A stretch of DNA of 47,058 bases from Photobacterium alginatilyticum (GTDB lineage Bacteria; Pseudomonadota; Gammaproteobacteria; Enterobacterales; Vibrionaceae). A program made the translations under genes and the position numbers. The notes beneath the pieces are model-generated. The model was not told the origin of the DNA. It ran no database searches and saw only the letters and a list, made by a program, of their open reading frames with translations. The first letter of the stretch is position 1. Each line of letters begins with the position of its first letter. The DNA lies in NCBI RefSeq assembly GCF_009910675.1, contig NZ_RSEJ01000039.1, forward strand, positions 1 through 47,058, read 5' to 3'. Shown here one piece after another: positions 1-9,797 of the stretch.

Positions 1-215
1 TAGGCTAGGCGCCGATTTGAAGATCTAGTGGCTCTAAATCAATAATCGGTAACAACGCATAGAAGCCAAGTAAACTCGCCCTTTGGGAGTGAGCCAGCGA
101 ACTCATTTCTGTGTCAAATAACGTTGAAAGGGGCTACCATTCCTACCGATATTTTCCTTGAACTGAGCCCGCTGGCCTCACTCTGAATCCTGCATCTTGA
201 GGTAGCTTGGGTATA
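1..215 (+). repeat. Inverted-repeat element copy 1 (left end outside window)
   Basis: This stretch matches the complete element at 1798-2062 nearly base for base from about its position 1849 onward. It ends with the terminal repeat (GCATCTTGAGGTAGCTTGGG, then TATA) at 192-215. About 54 bases of its left end lie outside the window. No open reading frame is evident. It has the same orientation as copy 2 and the opposite orientation to copy 3. I infer a non-autonomous MITE-like or structured intergenic element. Confidence 0.85.
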
Positions 216-247
216 GCACTCTAGTAGAGCCGATTATTAGTGACATA

Positions 248-273
248 ATAAAAAACCTCCCAAGTGGGAGGTT
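248..273 (-). terminator. Rho-independent terminator of phhA-phhB
   Basis: An 8-bp perfect stem (AACCTCCC at 254-261 and GGGAGGTT at 266-273) with loop AAGT is followed, on the minus strand, by a run of eight T. It lies about 190 bases past the phhB stop codon. The region between (274-460) shows no gene. Confidence 0.8.
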
Positions 274-460
274 AAGTCAAGCAAGATAAAGTGAACGTCT
301 AGTTACTACGAAGCTCATATGAGCAAATCTACTTATGGATGGATCAAGTGGTTTATTCGCCTATAACACTACTACTCACAGTATAGTTAACAATTCATGA
401 CCATATTAAATATATGGGTATATATCCAAGCTATCTTGCCCTGCTTTAAACATTCAACCT

Positions 461-811
461 TTATAGATTTAACGACTGAAAGGCTAAATCCGTTTTCGCT
501 GCACAGATGAAATCATTTTTATGCAGCCCTTTTACTGAATGGCTCCACCAGCAAACCGTCACTTTCCCCCACTCCAGCGTAATGGCCGGATGATGAAACT
601 CTTCTTCGGCAAGCGCGGCCACTTTGTCGGCAAAAGCCCAGGCCTGCTTGAAATTCTTGAACTTATAGGCCCGCTCAAGCTGCTTAATTCCTTCCCTGCT
701 AAGCACATCCCACTCCGGGATATTCTGAGACAGCTCGATCATCTCACGCTCGGTGACCATCGGCGCACCAACCTGGCAGGCTTCACACTTCAATTCATGT
801 AATTCAGACAT
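461..811 (-). CDS. phhB: Pterin-4a-carbinolamine dehydratase
   Basis: The 116-residue protein belongs to the PCD/DCoH family. It dehydrates 4a-hydroxytetrahydropterin, the spent cofactor of phenylalanine hydroxylase, so that tetrahydropterin can be regenerated in the cytosol. The family core is visible: WDVLSREGIKQLERAYKFKNF, then the EEEFHHPAI segment carrying the active-site histidines, and a later WWSHSVKGLHKNDF motif. I chose the ATG at 811 and not the upstream in-frame codon at 856. It has GGGAGA just upstream and gives the usual family length. It overlaps the end of phhA by 8 bases, which implies translational coupling. The likely terminator is at 248-273. Seen: motifs and overlap. Known: the family role as PhhA's partner. 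Confidence 0.95.
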   Translation of the reverse strand: MSELHELKCEACQVGAPMVTEREMIELSQNIPEWDVLSREGIKQLERAYKFKNFKQAWAFADKVAALAEEEFHHPAITLEWGKVTVCWWSHSVKGLHKNDFICAAKTDLAFQSLNL

Positions 812-1616
812 AGTCTCCCACAATCTCCTTATCTTTCGGTGGAAACATTGGCTCATGCAAGCCTAGCGATTTAGCCTCTAACACCATACTCATAATGTCT
901 CTCTGGGCCAAATCGTAAAGTTGCTCAATACTGTCGAGCACGAAATATATCGGTTGCATAATATCGATACGGTAAGGGGTACGCATAATATCAACCGGAT
1001 CAAACGGGCGATAAACAGGTTTATCACTGGTTACGGCATATTCTGTCTCGCCGGGTGACGATAAAATTCCCCCGCCGTAAATGCGCAAGTTATTATCCCG
1101 CCGTAGCAGGCCAAACTCGACCGTAAACCAATACAGACGAGCCAGGTATACCCGATCTTCTTTGCTGGCTTCATACCCCAACCGACCATAGGTGTGGGTA
1201 AATTCAGCAAAAGCCGTGTTAGTCAGCATGGCGCAATGGCCAAATATCTCGTGGAAAAAATCAGGCTCCTGCAGATAATCGAACTCTTCGCGACGGCGTA
1301 AGAAAGTGGCAACAGGAAACTGCTTGTTAGACAACAGGCTGAAGAAACGATCAAAATTGATCAATGCCGGCACCTCGACACACTCCCATCCGGTTGTTGA
1401 CCGTAGCACCTGATTGATTTCTTCTAGTTGCGGTACCCGATCCAGAGGCAAACCTAGCAAGTCCAGCCCCTTGATGTATTCGTCACAGGCCCGGCCATCG
1501 ATACTATTGAGCTGTCGAATCACCAAATCATGCCAGATTTGATCTTCTTCCGCGTTCCAGTCAATAAAGCCATTTTCATCCGGCTTCTTCGATACATATT
1601 TGTTCGCTACACCCAT
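804..1616 (-). CDS. phhA: Phenylalanine 4-monooxygenase
   Basis: This iron- and tetrahydropterin-dependent hydroxylase converts phenylalanine to tyrosine, the entry step of the catabolic pathway encoded next door. The 2-His/1-Glu iron site is visible: HEIFGH (H122 and H127 from the chosen start) and the Glu in YWFTVEFGL (about E167). The length of 270 residues fits the bacterial single-domain enzymes, with no ACT regulatory domain. I prefer the ATG at 1616, preceded by AGTAGGT. A TTG at 1661 in the same frame would add 15 residues and cannot be excluded. The first gene of a two-gene minus-strand operon with phhB, it has a TyrR-type box about 150 bases upstream at 1764-1781. Confidence 0.95.
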   Translation of the reverse strand: MGVANKYVSKKPDENGFIDWNAEEDQIWHDLVIRQLNSIDGRACDEYIKGLDLLGLPLDRVPQLEEINQVLRSTTGWECVEVPALINFDRFFSLLSNKQFPVATFLRRREEFDYLQEPDFFHEIFGHCAMLTNTAFAEFTHTYGRLGYEASKEDRVYLARLYWFTVEFGLLRRDNNLRIYGGGILSSPGETEYAVTSDKPVYRPFDPVDIMRTPYRIDIMQPIYFVLDSIEQLYDLAQRDIMSMVLEAKSLGLHEPMFPPKDKEIVGDYV

Positions 1617-1763
1617 AAAATAACCTACTTTGTCTGTTCGCCTCACCCTGGCAATCTTCAATTATTCCCGTCTTCAATGCCGAATTCCCTCTATCTTCAT
1701 TAAGGTTAGGTGCTTTCATGACGGCTATGGAACCACAGGAAGGAAAACAAACCCACGCACAGG

Positions 1764-1781
1764 TGTAACAAATTTTTTACA
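1764..1781. promoter_or_regulatory. TyrR/PhhR-type operator
   Basis: The sequence TGTAAC-AAATTT-TTTACA matches the TyrR box consensus TGTAAA-N6-TTTACA at all but one base. It lies in the divergent region between phhA and hmgA, nearer phhA. TyrR/PhhR proteins are aromatic-amino-acid-responsive regulators of such genes in gammaproteobacteria. That this box acts on phhA, hmgA or both is inference. Confidence 0.65.
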
Positions 1782-1797
1782 TTATTTGTTAGGGTAA

Positions 1798-2062
1798 TAT
1801 ACCCAAGCTACCTCAAGATGCTCGCTTCAGCGAGAATTACTTGGCTTGTAGGCTAGGCACCGATTATTAATCTAGTGGCTCTAAATTAATAATCGGTAAC
1901 AACGCATAGAAGCCAAGTAAACTCGCCCTTTGGGAGTGAGCCAGCGTGCCCATTTCTGTGTCAAATAACGTTGAAAGGGGCTACCATTCCTACCGTTATC
2001 TTCCTTGAACTGAACCCGCTGGTCTCACTCTGAATCCTGCATCTTGAGGTAGTTTGGGTATA
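1798..2062 (+). repeat. Complete 265-bp inverted-repeat element, copy 2
   Basis: The element is bounded by 24-bp terminal inverted repeats at 1798-1821 (starting TATACCCAAGCTACCTCAAG) and 2039-2062, with one mismatch. Inside are nested palindromes. ACCGATTATTAA pairs with TTAATAATCGGT across a 15-base loop. Around that pair, TTACTTGGCTT pairs with AAGCCAAGTAA. Farther in, GTGAGCCAGCG pairs with CGCTGGTCTCAC. It contains no transposase and no convincing ORF. The flanks give at most a TA target duplication. It separates the TyrR box and phhA promoter from hmgA, so it probably moved into an existing divergent regulatory region. Confidence 0.88.
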
Positions 2063-2246
2063 ACTTTAATTACGTCTCGAAGCTGAGCTTGCATTTTCAA
2101 AATATAGTGTTAGTAAATAAATGGTTATGTAAAATTATCCGCACACTCCAGCGGATAAAATAATACGGATTTAGTTGCTTGTTCGTCCTTGCTCAGCCAG
2201 AGTTAATATATTGAGTTAACAAAACATTAACTTTAAGGATAAGGCA

Positions 2247-3377
2247 ATGCGGCATTGGTTTCAGTTTCCAATCATTGAGGGAAAGGCATCCCGTCAGGCT
2301 CACTGCGATTTACCCGAAGGGACCTATGAACGTGAATGCGGCAAGGAGGGCTTTTTTGGCCCGGCCAGCCATATGTATCACGCCAACCCGCCGACAGGCT
2401 GGACACAGTGGGAAGGCCCGCTTCGTCCCCGCGCCATCGATACAACCAAGCTGGAGCAGCCAGGTGATTCCCCCTGGGATGCATCATTATTGCTGTTCAA
2501 CAACAATGTAAAGATGCGGGTATGGAACAGCAAACAGAGCATGGACCATCTGGTGCGCAATGGCGACGGCGACGAAGTTCTGTTCATCCATCAGGGCCGC
2601 GGACAGCTCTTCTGTGACTATGGCCACCTCTCTTTCCGCGACGGCGATTATATTGTGATCCCCCGGGCGACAAGCTGGCGTATCGAGATTGAAGAGCCGG
2701 TGTCCATGCTGCTCATCGAGGCCACTAACAGTGGATACCAGATGGCAGAGCGCGGCCTGGTCGGCCAGCACGCGGTGTATGATCCGGCAATTCTGGAGTA
2801 TGCCCGTATTGATGATGCTTTCTTGGCCCAGCAAAGCATGGAGCAGCAATGGCAAGTGAAACTGAAAGCCCGCAACCAGCTCAATACCATTACCTATCCG
2901 TTCAACCCGTTAGATGCCCAGGGCTGGAAGGGTAACCTGACCGTTTTCAAGCTTAACTGGCGCGATATCCGGCCACTGATGAGTCACCGCTATCACCTGC
3001 CGCCCTCGGCACACACGACCTTTGTCGCCAATGGCTTTGTGATCTGCACCTTTGTCCCCCGGCCGATCGAGAGTGATCCCGAGGCATTGAAAGTGCCCTT
3101 CTATCACAACAATGATGATTATGACGAAGTACTGTTCTATCACAGAGGCAACTTCTTCAGCCGGGATAATATCGAAGCCGGCATGATCACCCACCACCCT
3201 TGCGGCTTTTCCCATGGACCACACCCCAAGGCACTAGCCAGCAGTATGGAAAACCCGAAAAAGGAAACCGATGAAGTTGCGGTGATGCTCGACACCCGGT
3301 GGCCGCTTGAAATCGCCGATTTACCTGAAGGTGTTGAAAATAAAGACTATGTTTATTCATGGTTAAACAAAAAATAA
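2247..3377 (+). CDS. hmgA: Homogentisate 1,2-dioxygenase (short form)
   Basis: This non-haem iron enzyme opens the homogentisate ring to maleylacetoacetate in tyrosine breakdown. The two cupin-like halves are recognisable. The second contains the iron-site region FYHNNDDYDEVLFYHRGNFF (H287, E294) and SHGPHP (H323/H326). At 376 residues it is shorter than the classical enzyme of about 430 and resembles the form found in Vibrio. The start has AAGGATAAGG upstream. It is the first gene of a plus-strand set with the fumarylacetoacetase, maiA and acetoacetyl-CoA synthetase. Loss of this step usually gives brown pyomelanin pigment. Assignment of the exact iron ligands is by analogy with the human enzyme. 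Confidence 0.93.
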   Translation: MRHWFQFPIIEGKASRQAHCDLPEGTYERECGKEGFFGPASHMYHANPPTGWTQWEGPLRPRAIDTTKLEQPGDSPWDASLLLFNNNVKMRVWNSKQSMDHLVRNGDGDEVLFIHQGRGQLFCDYGHLSFRDGDYIVIPRATSWRIEIEEPVSMLLIEATNSGYQMAERGLVGQHAVYDPAILEYARIDDAFLAQQSMEQQWQVKLKARNQLNTITYPFNPLDAQGWKGNLTVFKLNWRDIRPLMSHRYHLPPSAHTTFVANGFVICTFVPRPIESDPEALKVPFYHNNDDYDEVLFYHRGNFFSRDNIEAGMITHHPCGFSHGPHPKALASSMENPKKETDEVAVMLDTRWPLEIADLPEGVENKDYVYSWLNKK

Positions 3378-3420
3378 GCCGCTTACGGCTGCGATGGCAA
3401 CGATTAACCCGATGAAATAA

Positions 3421-3433
3421 TTTACATTGTAAA
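3421..3433. promoter_or_regulatory. Palindrome just before the fumarylacetoacetase gene
   Basis: TTTACATTGTAAA is a 13-base perfect palindrome (one-base centre) ending 3 bases before the AAGGAG ribosome site. Its arms equal the TyrR half-sites, but in reversed order and with tight spacing. It could be an operator or a chance AT-rich palindrome. Confidence 0.3.
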
Positions 3434-3446
3434 TAAGGAGTCGAGA

Positions 3447-4469
3447 GTGAAACTAGCTTCTTTAAACCATGGCCGAGACGGACAACTCGTTGTTGTCTCT
3501 CGTGATTTGACCCAAGCCGTGCATGCCCATGACATTGCTCCTACCCTGCAATTTGCTCTCGACAACTGGGAGCAGGTCGAAGGCGATCTTCAGCACCTAT
3601 ACCGAAACCTCAACGACGGCACGGCCCATGATATCTTCCCGTTCAATCCCAAGCTTTGCACCTCGCCGCTTCCCCGTGCCTACCAATGGGCTGACGGCAG
3701 TGCCTATGTCAATCATGTCGAGCTGGTACGCAAGGCCCGTGGCGCAGAAATGCCGGAAAGCTTTTGGACGGATCCGCTAGTCTACCAGGGCATGTCCGAT
3801 GCCTTCCTCACCCCAACCCAGGATATCGCCGTTGCCGACGAAAACTGGGGCATTGATTTCGAAGCCGAGATCGCCATTGTCACCAATGATGTCGACATGG
3901 GGATCCGTACCGAGGAAGTCCACGGGCACATCAAGTTGCTGATGCTGGTCAATGATGTTTCGCTCCGTAACCTGATCCCGGCCGAGCTGGCCAAGGGCTT
4001 TGGCTTCTTCCAGTCCAAACCGGCCTCGGCTTTCTCTCCGGTTGCGGTTACCCCGGACGAACTGGGCGGCAACTGGCATGACTACAAGGTTCACCATCGC
4101 CTGACGGTTCATCACAATGATGTCCTATTCGGCCAGCCCCATGCCGGAACGGATATGACATTTAATTTTGCCGAACTGGTTCAGCATATTGCCAAAAGCC
4201 GTCCGCTCAGTGCCGGTACAATTATCGGCTCCGGCACCGTTTCAAACCGAGACCGTTCCAGCGGCTCCTGTTGCCTTGCCGAGCGCCGTATGCTGGAAAT
4301 CATCGACAACGGGGTCGCCGAAACACCTTTCATGCGCTTCGGCGATACGGTCAGAATTGAAATGTTCGACGACAACGGCCAGTCCATTTTTGGGGCAATT
4401 GAACAGAAAGTGGCGCGTTATGAACATCGCTACCATGATGAAGACCTCAACCACCACAGACCAAGCTGA
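3447..4469 (+). CDS. Fumarylacetoacetase
   Basis: The 340-residue protein belongs to the FAH family and splits fumarylacetoacetate into fumarate and acetoacetate. It has the family metal-site segment DFEAEIAIV (E139, E141) and an Asp in VNDVSLRN (about D170). The late GSGTVSNRD segment is also typical. The start is GTG at 3447 with AAGGAG six bases upstream. It follows hmgA by 69 bases and precedes maiA by 11, so it belongs to the homogentisate operon. It is the bacterial hmgB-like form, shorter than the animal enzyme. Confidence in the function is high because of context. Confidence 0.93.
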   Translation: MKLASLNHGRDGQLVVVSRDLTQAVHAHDIAPTLQFALDNWEQVEGDLQHLYRNLNDGTAHDIFPFNPKLCTSPLPRAYQWADGSAYVNHVELVRKARGAEMPESFWTDPLVYQGMSDAFLTPTQDIAVADENWGIDFEAEIAIVTNDVDMGIRTEEVHGHIKLLMLVNDVSLRNLIPAELAKGFGFFQSKPASAFSPVAVTPDELGGNWHDYKVHHRLTVHHNDVLFGQPHAGTDMTFNFAELVQHIAKSRPLSAGTIIGSGTVSNRDRSSGSCCLAERRMLEIIDNGVAETPFMRFGDTVRIEMFDDNGQSIFGAIEQKVARYEHRYHDEDLNHHRPS

Positions 4470-4480
4470 GCGGGGAAATC

Positions 4481-5118
4481 ATGAAGCTTTACGACTATTA
4501 TCGTTCTTCCGCTTCCTACCGGGTACGCATTGCCCTTAATCTCAAAGGGTTGAGCTATGAGCATTATCCGGTGTCGCTGTTGGATAACGAACAGAGCAGC
4601 ACCAGTTACACGTCCCTCAATCCCAGTGCCCTGGTTCCGAGCTTTGAATCGGACAGAGGATTGTTAGGCCAGTCGATTGCCATTATGGAGTACCTGGAAG
4701 ACTGTTACCCCGAGCCCGCGATCTTACCGAGTTCTCGCTGGGAGAAAGCCAAATGCAGAGAAATATCGCTGGCGATTGCCTGTGATATTCACCCGCTGAA
4801 CAACCTGAGAGTCCTGAACTACCTTCACAGTGAGTTCGGGGTGCACCAAAACGAGAAAATGATTTGGTATCACCATTGGCTCAGCCAGGGATTTCAAACC
4901 CTTGAAACGCTGCTAAGTGACAGTACCCATCATTTTTGCTGTGGCGATACGCCAACCATGGCCGATATCTGCCTGCTCCCCCAAATCTACAACGCACGGC
5001 GCTTTGGGTTTGATGTTGGCCCCTACCCTACCCTGCAGCGCATTGAGCAGCACTGTCTTCATCTTGATGCGTTCGTCCGTGCCCACCCTGACGCCCAAAG
5101 TGAACAAGGAACCTCCTG

Positions 5119-5119
<1 letters not shown>
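4481..5119 (+). CDS. maiA: Maleylacetoacetate isomerase (zeta-class GST)
   Basis: This glutathione-dependent enzyme isomerises maleylacetoacetate to fumarylacetoacetate, the step between hmgA and the fumarylacetoacetase. The N-terminal thioredoxin-like domain starts MKLYDYYRSSASYRVRIALN. The zeta-class signature SSC(S/A)xRVRIAL is here SSASYRVRIAL, so the motif cysteine is alanine at residue 11 while the serines (S9, S10) remain. The all-helical C-terminal domain follows, and the length of 212 is normal. Its TGA stop overlaps the ATG of the next gene by one base. Confidence 0.95.
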
Positions 5120-7218
<2,099 letters not shown>

Positions 7219-7295
7219 GTTGTCCAATCTGGCTCGGATAGGTTTATAGAATGATATGATGCCTTCATCAGGCTACAAGGAGAACTGTTACCCAA

Positions 7296-8279
7296 ATGAA
7301 GCGCATTCCAACCAACATTATCACCGGCTTTTTAGGTGCCGGAAAAACGACTTCCATACTTTCTCTGCTGGCACGTAAGCCAGAAAATGAAAAGTGGGCG
7401 ATTCTAATCAACGAGTTTGGCAATATCGGCGTTGATGGTGCGATTCTTGACCAGCAAGGCGCTATCGTGAAAGAAGTTCCGGGTGGTTGCATGTGCTGTG
7501 TAGCAGGCTTGCCGATGTCCGTTGGCATTAATGCTCTCTTGGCACAAAAGCCTGATCGTCTGCTGCTCGAGCCGACCGGTCTTGGCCACCCGAAGGAAGT
7601 GATCGCCAAGCTCACTTCTGAGAGCTACCGTAACTATATCGACCTGAAGGCAACCATTACGGTTGTCGATCCGCGTCATTTTTCCGATACCCAGTATACC
7701 GACAACCAAAACTTCCAGGATCAACTCGCGCTGGCAGATGTCGTTGTCGCTAACAAAATAGACCAGTGCGCTAACGAAGATCTGGCTGCTTTTGAGGCAT
7801 TTACCGCTAAATCCGATCCGGCAAAAGCCGCCATTGGCAAAGTTGAGCAAGGTCAGCTTGACCTCGACTGGCTGGCTATCGAACGAACTGAACGTCAGGC
7901 ACAGCACAGCCATCATCACCACAGTCACGGCGAAGCCGCGCCATTGGAAGAATTTGAACTGGCTCCCGGCGAAACCTTTGCTCGTCGCGAAAACAGCGGC
8001 CAGGGATATCGCAGCTGCGGCTGGTTCTTCGCCGCCGATCAAATTTTCGACTTTTCGAAACTCTTTACCCTGCTTTCCAATGTCAACGCCCAGCGTGTCA
8101 AAGCCGTGGTTAATACAGAGCGTGGCTGCTTTGCCTTCAACGTGGTCAACCAGGTCGTCTCTGTCAACGAACTATCGCTGAACGGGTTCGAGTCACGGAT
8201 AGAATTTATCGACAAAGAAGCACTACCGTGGGACGAGCTAGAGGAGATCCTGTGCTCTCTGGTCACGGTTCAATCATGA
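7296..8279 (+). CDS. yeiR: COG0523 (CobW/YeiR-type) zinc-handling GTPase
   Basis: The 327-residue G3E GTPase has Walker A GFLGAGKT (11-18), the metal-binding GGCMCC motif (63-68) and the NKID guanine-recognition motif. A histidine-rich stretch near residue 206 (HSHHHHSHGE) precedes the CobW C-terminal domain. The opening (NIITGFLGAGKTTSILSLLA) and EPTGLGHPK match E. coli YeiR best as I recall it. Such proteins bind zinc and are thought to be metallochaperones for client enzymes. It follows the acetoacetyl-CoA synthetase by 77 bases with its own ACAAGGAG ribosome site. It is probably unrelated to tyrosine catabolism. Confidence 0.85.
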   Translation: MKRIPTNIITGFLGAGKTTSILSLLARKPENEKWAILINEFGNIGVDGAILDQQGAIVKEVPGGCMCCVAGLPMSVGINALLAQKPDRLLLEPTGLGHPKEVIAKLTSESYRNYIDLKATITVVDPRHFSDTQYTDNQNFQDQLALADVVVANKIDQCANEDLAAFEAFTAKSDPAKAAIGKVEQGQLDLDWLAIERTERQAQHSHHHHSHGEAAPLEEFELAPGETFARRENSGQGYRSCGWFFAADQIFDFSKLFTLLSNVNAQRVKAVVNTERGCFAFNVVNQVVSVNELSLNGFESRIEFIDKEALPWDELEEILCSLVTVQS

Positions 8280-8411
8280 TTGGCGAGTCAAGATTTTGAA
8301 TTTCATGCTAATAATGAGTATGGATAGCATTAAAATTGCAGTCGAACAGAATTAATTTGTCCATTGAAGGCCCTGTTTGGCAATGGACCTAATCACAAGC
8401 AAGGAGCAAAT

Positions 8412-9797
8412 ATGCTAAACCCTGCTACTGCGAAAGCAGTCATTGATCATGCGCTATTCCTCGGTGCTGACTTTGCTGAACTCTTCGTTGAGCATCACCA
8501 GTCCAGTTCCGTCGAGCTTATCTCCGGCGACATTGACAAGGTAAACTCGGGTATCGACTTCGGTATCGGGATCCGCTTGTTCTTCGGTTATAAAGTACTG
8601 TACGGCTACACCAACAGTACTGATGAAGAAGAGCTCAAGCGAGTTACCGGGCTGCTGGCAGCCAAGGACAAGCGAGACCAGATTGCCAATGCGGCAGCCT
8701 TGAACCTCAGCCGTTATAACAGCAAACATCAATGCCAACAGCCATTGGCACAAGGGGCCAACCTTGAAGCCAAAATCGCTTTCCTTAAAGAAACCGATCA
8801 AGCTGCCCGCAGTGAAGACGAGAAGATTTCTCAGTTTATCGGCCGTATCCTGCAGCGCGAACAACAGATAGAAATCTTTAACTCGACCGGCCTGCATATC
8901 GGCGACACCCGCCACTATACACGTGTCGCGGCAACAGCCATCGCCCAGAACGGCAGCGAGCAGTCAACTGGCTTTGAAGCGCCTGGCGCCCTGACTGGCT
9001 GGGAGTTCAATACCCGCCTTGATGCCCGTGAGCTAGGCCAGCACGTTGCCAAGCAGGCAATGGTTAAGCTGTTTGCCGATAACTGCCCGTCAGGCGAAAT
9101 GCCCGTTATCATCGGTAACGGCTTTGGTGGCGTGATATTCCACGAAGCCTGTGGTCACCTGCTTGAAACAACATCGGTGGCCAAGAAAGCCTCGGTATTC
9201 CACGACAAGATGGGCGAAATGATCGCCAACCCTGTCGTCAATGCTGTAGATGACGGCACCATGACCAACGAATGGGGCTCTATCAATATTGATGATGAGG
9301 GCATGGAGACTCAACGCACTCAGCTTATCAAAGACGGCAAGTTAACCAGCTTTATGGTTGATCATATGGGCTCGCTCAAAACGGGTTATGAGCCGACAGG
9401 CTCTGGCCGTCGTGAATCCTACAAATACGCACCGACATCGCGTATGCGCAATACCTTCATCGAGCCGGGTGAGAGTTCACTGGACGAAATGATCAGCAGC
9501 GTCGAGCACGGTATTTTTGCCAAGAAGATGGGCGGCGGTTCGGTTCAACCGGGAACGGGGGAATTCAACTTTGCCGTGCAGGAAGCCTACCTGATTGAAA
9601 ACGGCCAAATCACCAAACCGCTGAAATCAGCCACGCTGATCAGCACCGGACCAAAAGTGCTGAAAGAAATCAGCATGGTGGGCAAGGACTTTGAATTAGC
9701 CGCCGGCATGTGCGGTTCCGTCAGTGGCTCTGTGCCGACAACTGTGGGACAGCCGGCTCTGAAGGTCGACAACATTCTCGTGGGAGGTGGCAACTAA
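8412..9797 (+). CDS. TldD-like metalloprotease subunit
   Basis: The 461-residue protein belongs to the TldD/PmbA family. The HExxxH zinc motif is present as FHEACGHLLE (H244, E245, H249). The C-terminal cysteine that supplies the third ligand in TldD is present in GMCGSVSG (about C434). TldD/TldE heterodimers degrade unfolded peptides and remove leader peptides, for example in microcin B17 maturation. I chose the ATG at 8412, with AAGGAG just upstream, over an in-frame upstream codon at 8364. The next gene, its TldE-like partner, starts on the last base of this stop codon (TAATG). This may be a second pair beside housekeeping TldD/PmbA, which the window cannot show. Confidence 0.9.
   Translation: MLNPATAKAVIDHALFLGADFAELFVEHHQSSSVELISGDIDKVNSGIDFGIGIRLFFGYKVLYGYTNSTDEEELKRVTGLLAAKDKRDQIANAAALNLSRYNSKHQCQQPLAQGANLEAKIAFLKETDQAARSEDEKISQFIGRILQREQQIEIFNSTGLHIGDTRHYTRVAATAIAQNGSEQSTGFEAPGALTGWEFNTRLDARELGQHVAKQAMVKLFADNCPSGEMPVIIGNGFGGVIFHEACGHLLETTSVAKKASVFHDKMGEMIANPVVNAVDDGTMTNEWGSINIDDEGMETQRTQLIKDGKLTSFMVDHMGSLKTGYEPTGSGRRESYKYAPTSRMRNTFIEPGESSLDEMISSVEHGIFAKKMGGGSVQPGTGEFNFAVQEAYLIENGQITKPLKSATLISTGPKVLKEISMVGKDFELAAGMCGSVSGSVPTTVGQPALKVDNILVGGGN

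Noticed and set aside
411..436. TATATCCAAGCTATCTTGCC resembling the element's terminal repeat
   Set aside because: Similarity fades after about 14 bases and no partner end or internal element sequence follows.
1662..1763. Sigma-54 promoter for phhA, as in Pseudomonas
   Set aside because: I found no GG-N10-GC element at suitable spacing on the minus strand.
7219..7295. Zur box upstream of the YeiR-type GTPase
   Set aside because: The TTATAGAATGATATGATG stretch does not have the dyad expected of a Zur operator.
7404..8042. 212-codon minus-strand ORF inside yeiR
   Set aside because: The plus-strand frame has all CobW motifs. This frame is a shadow.
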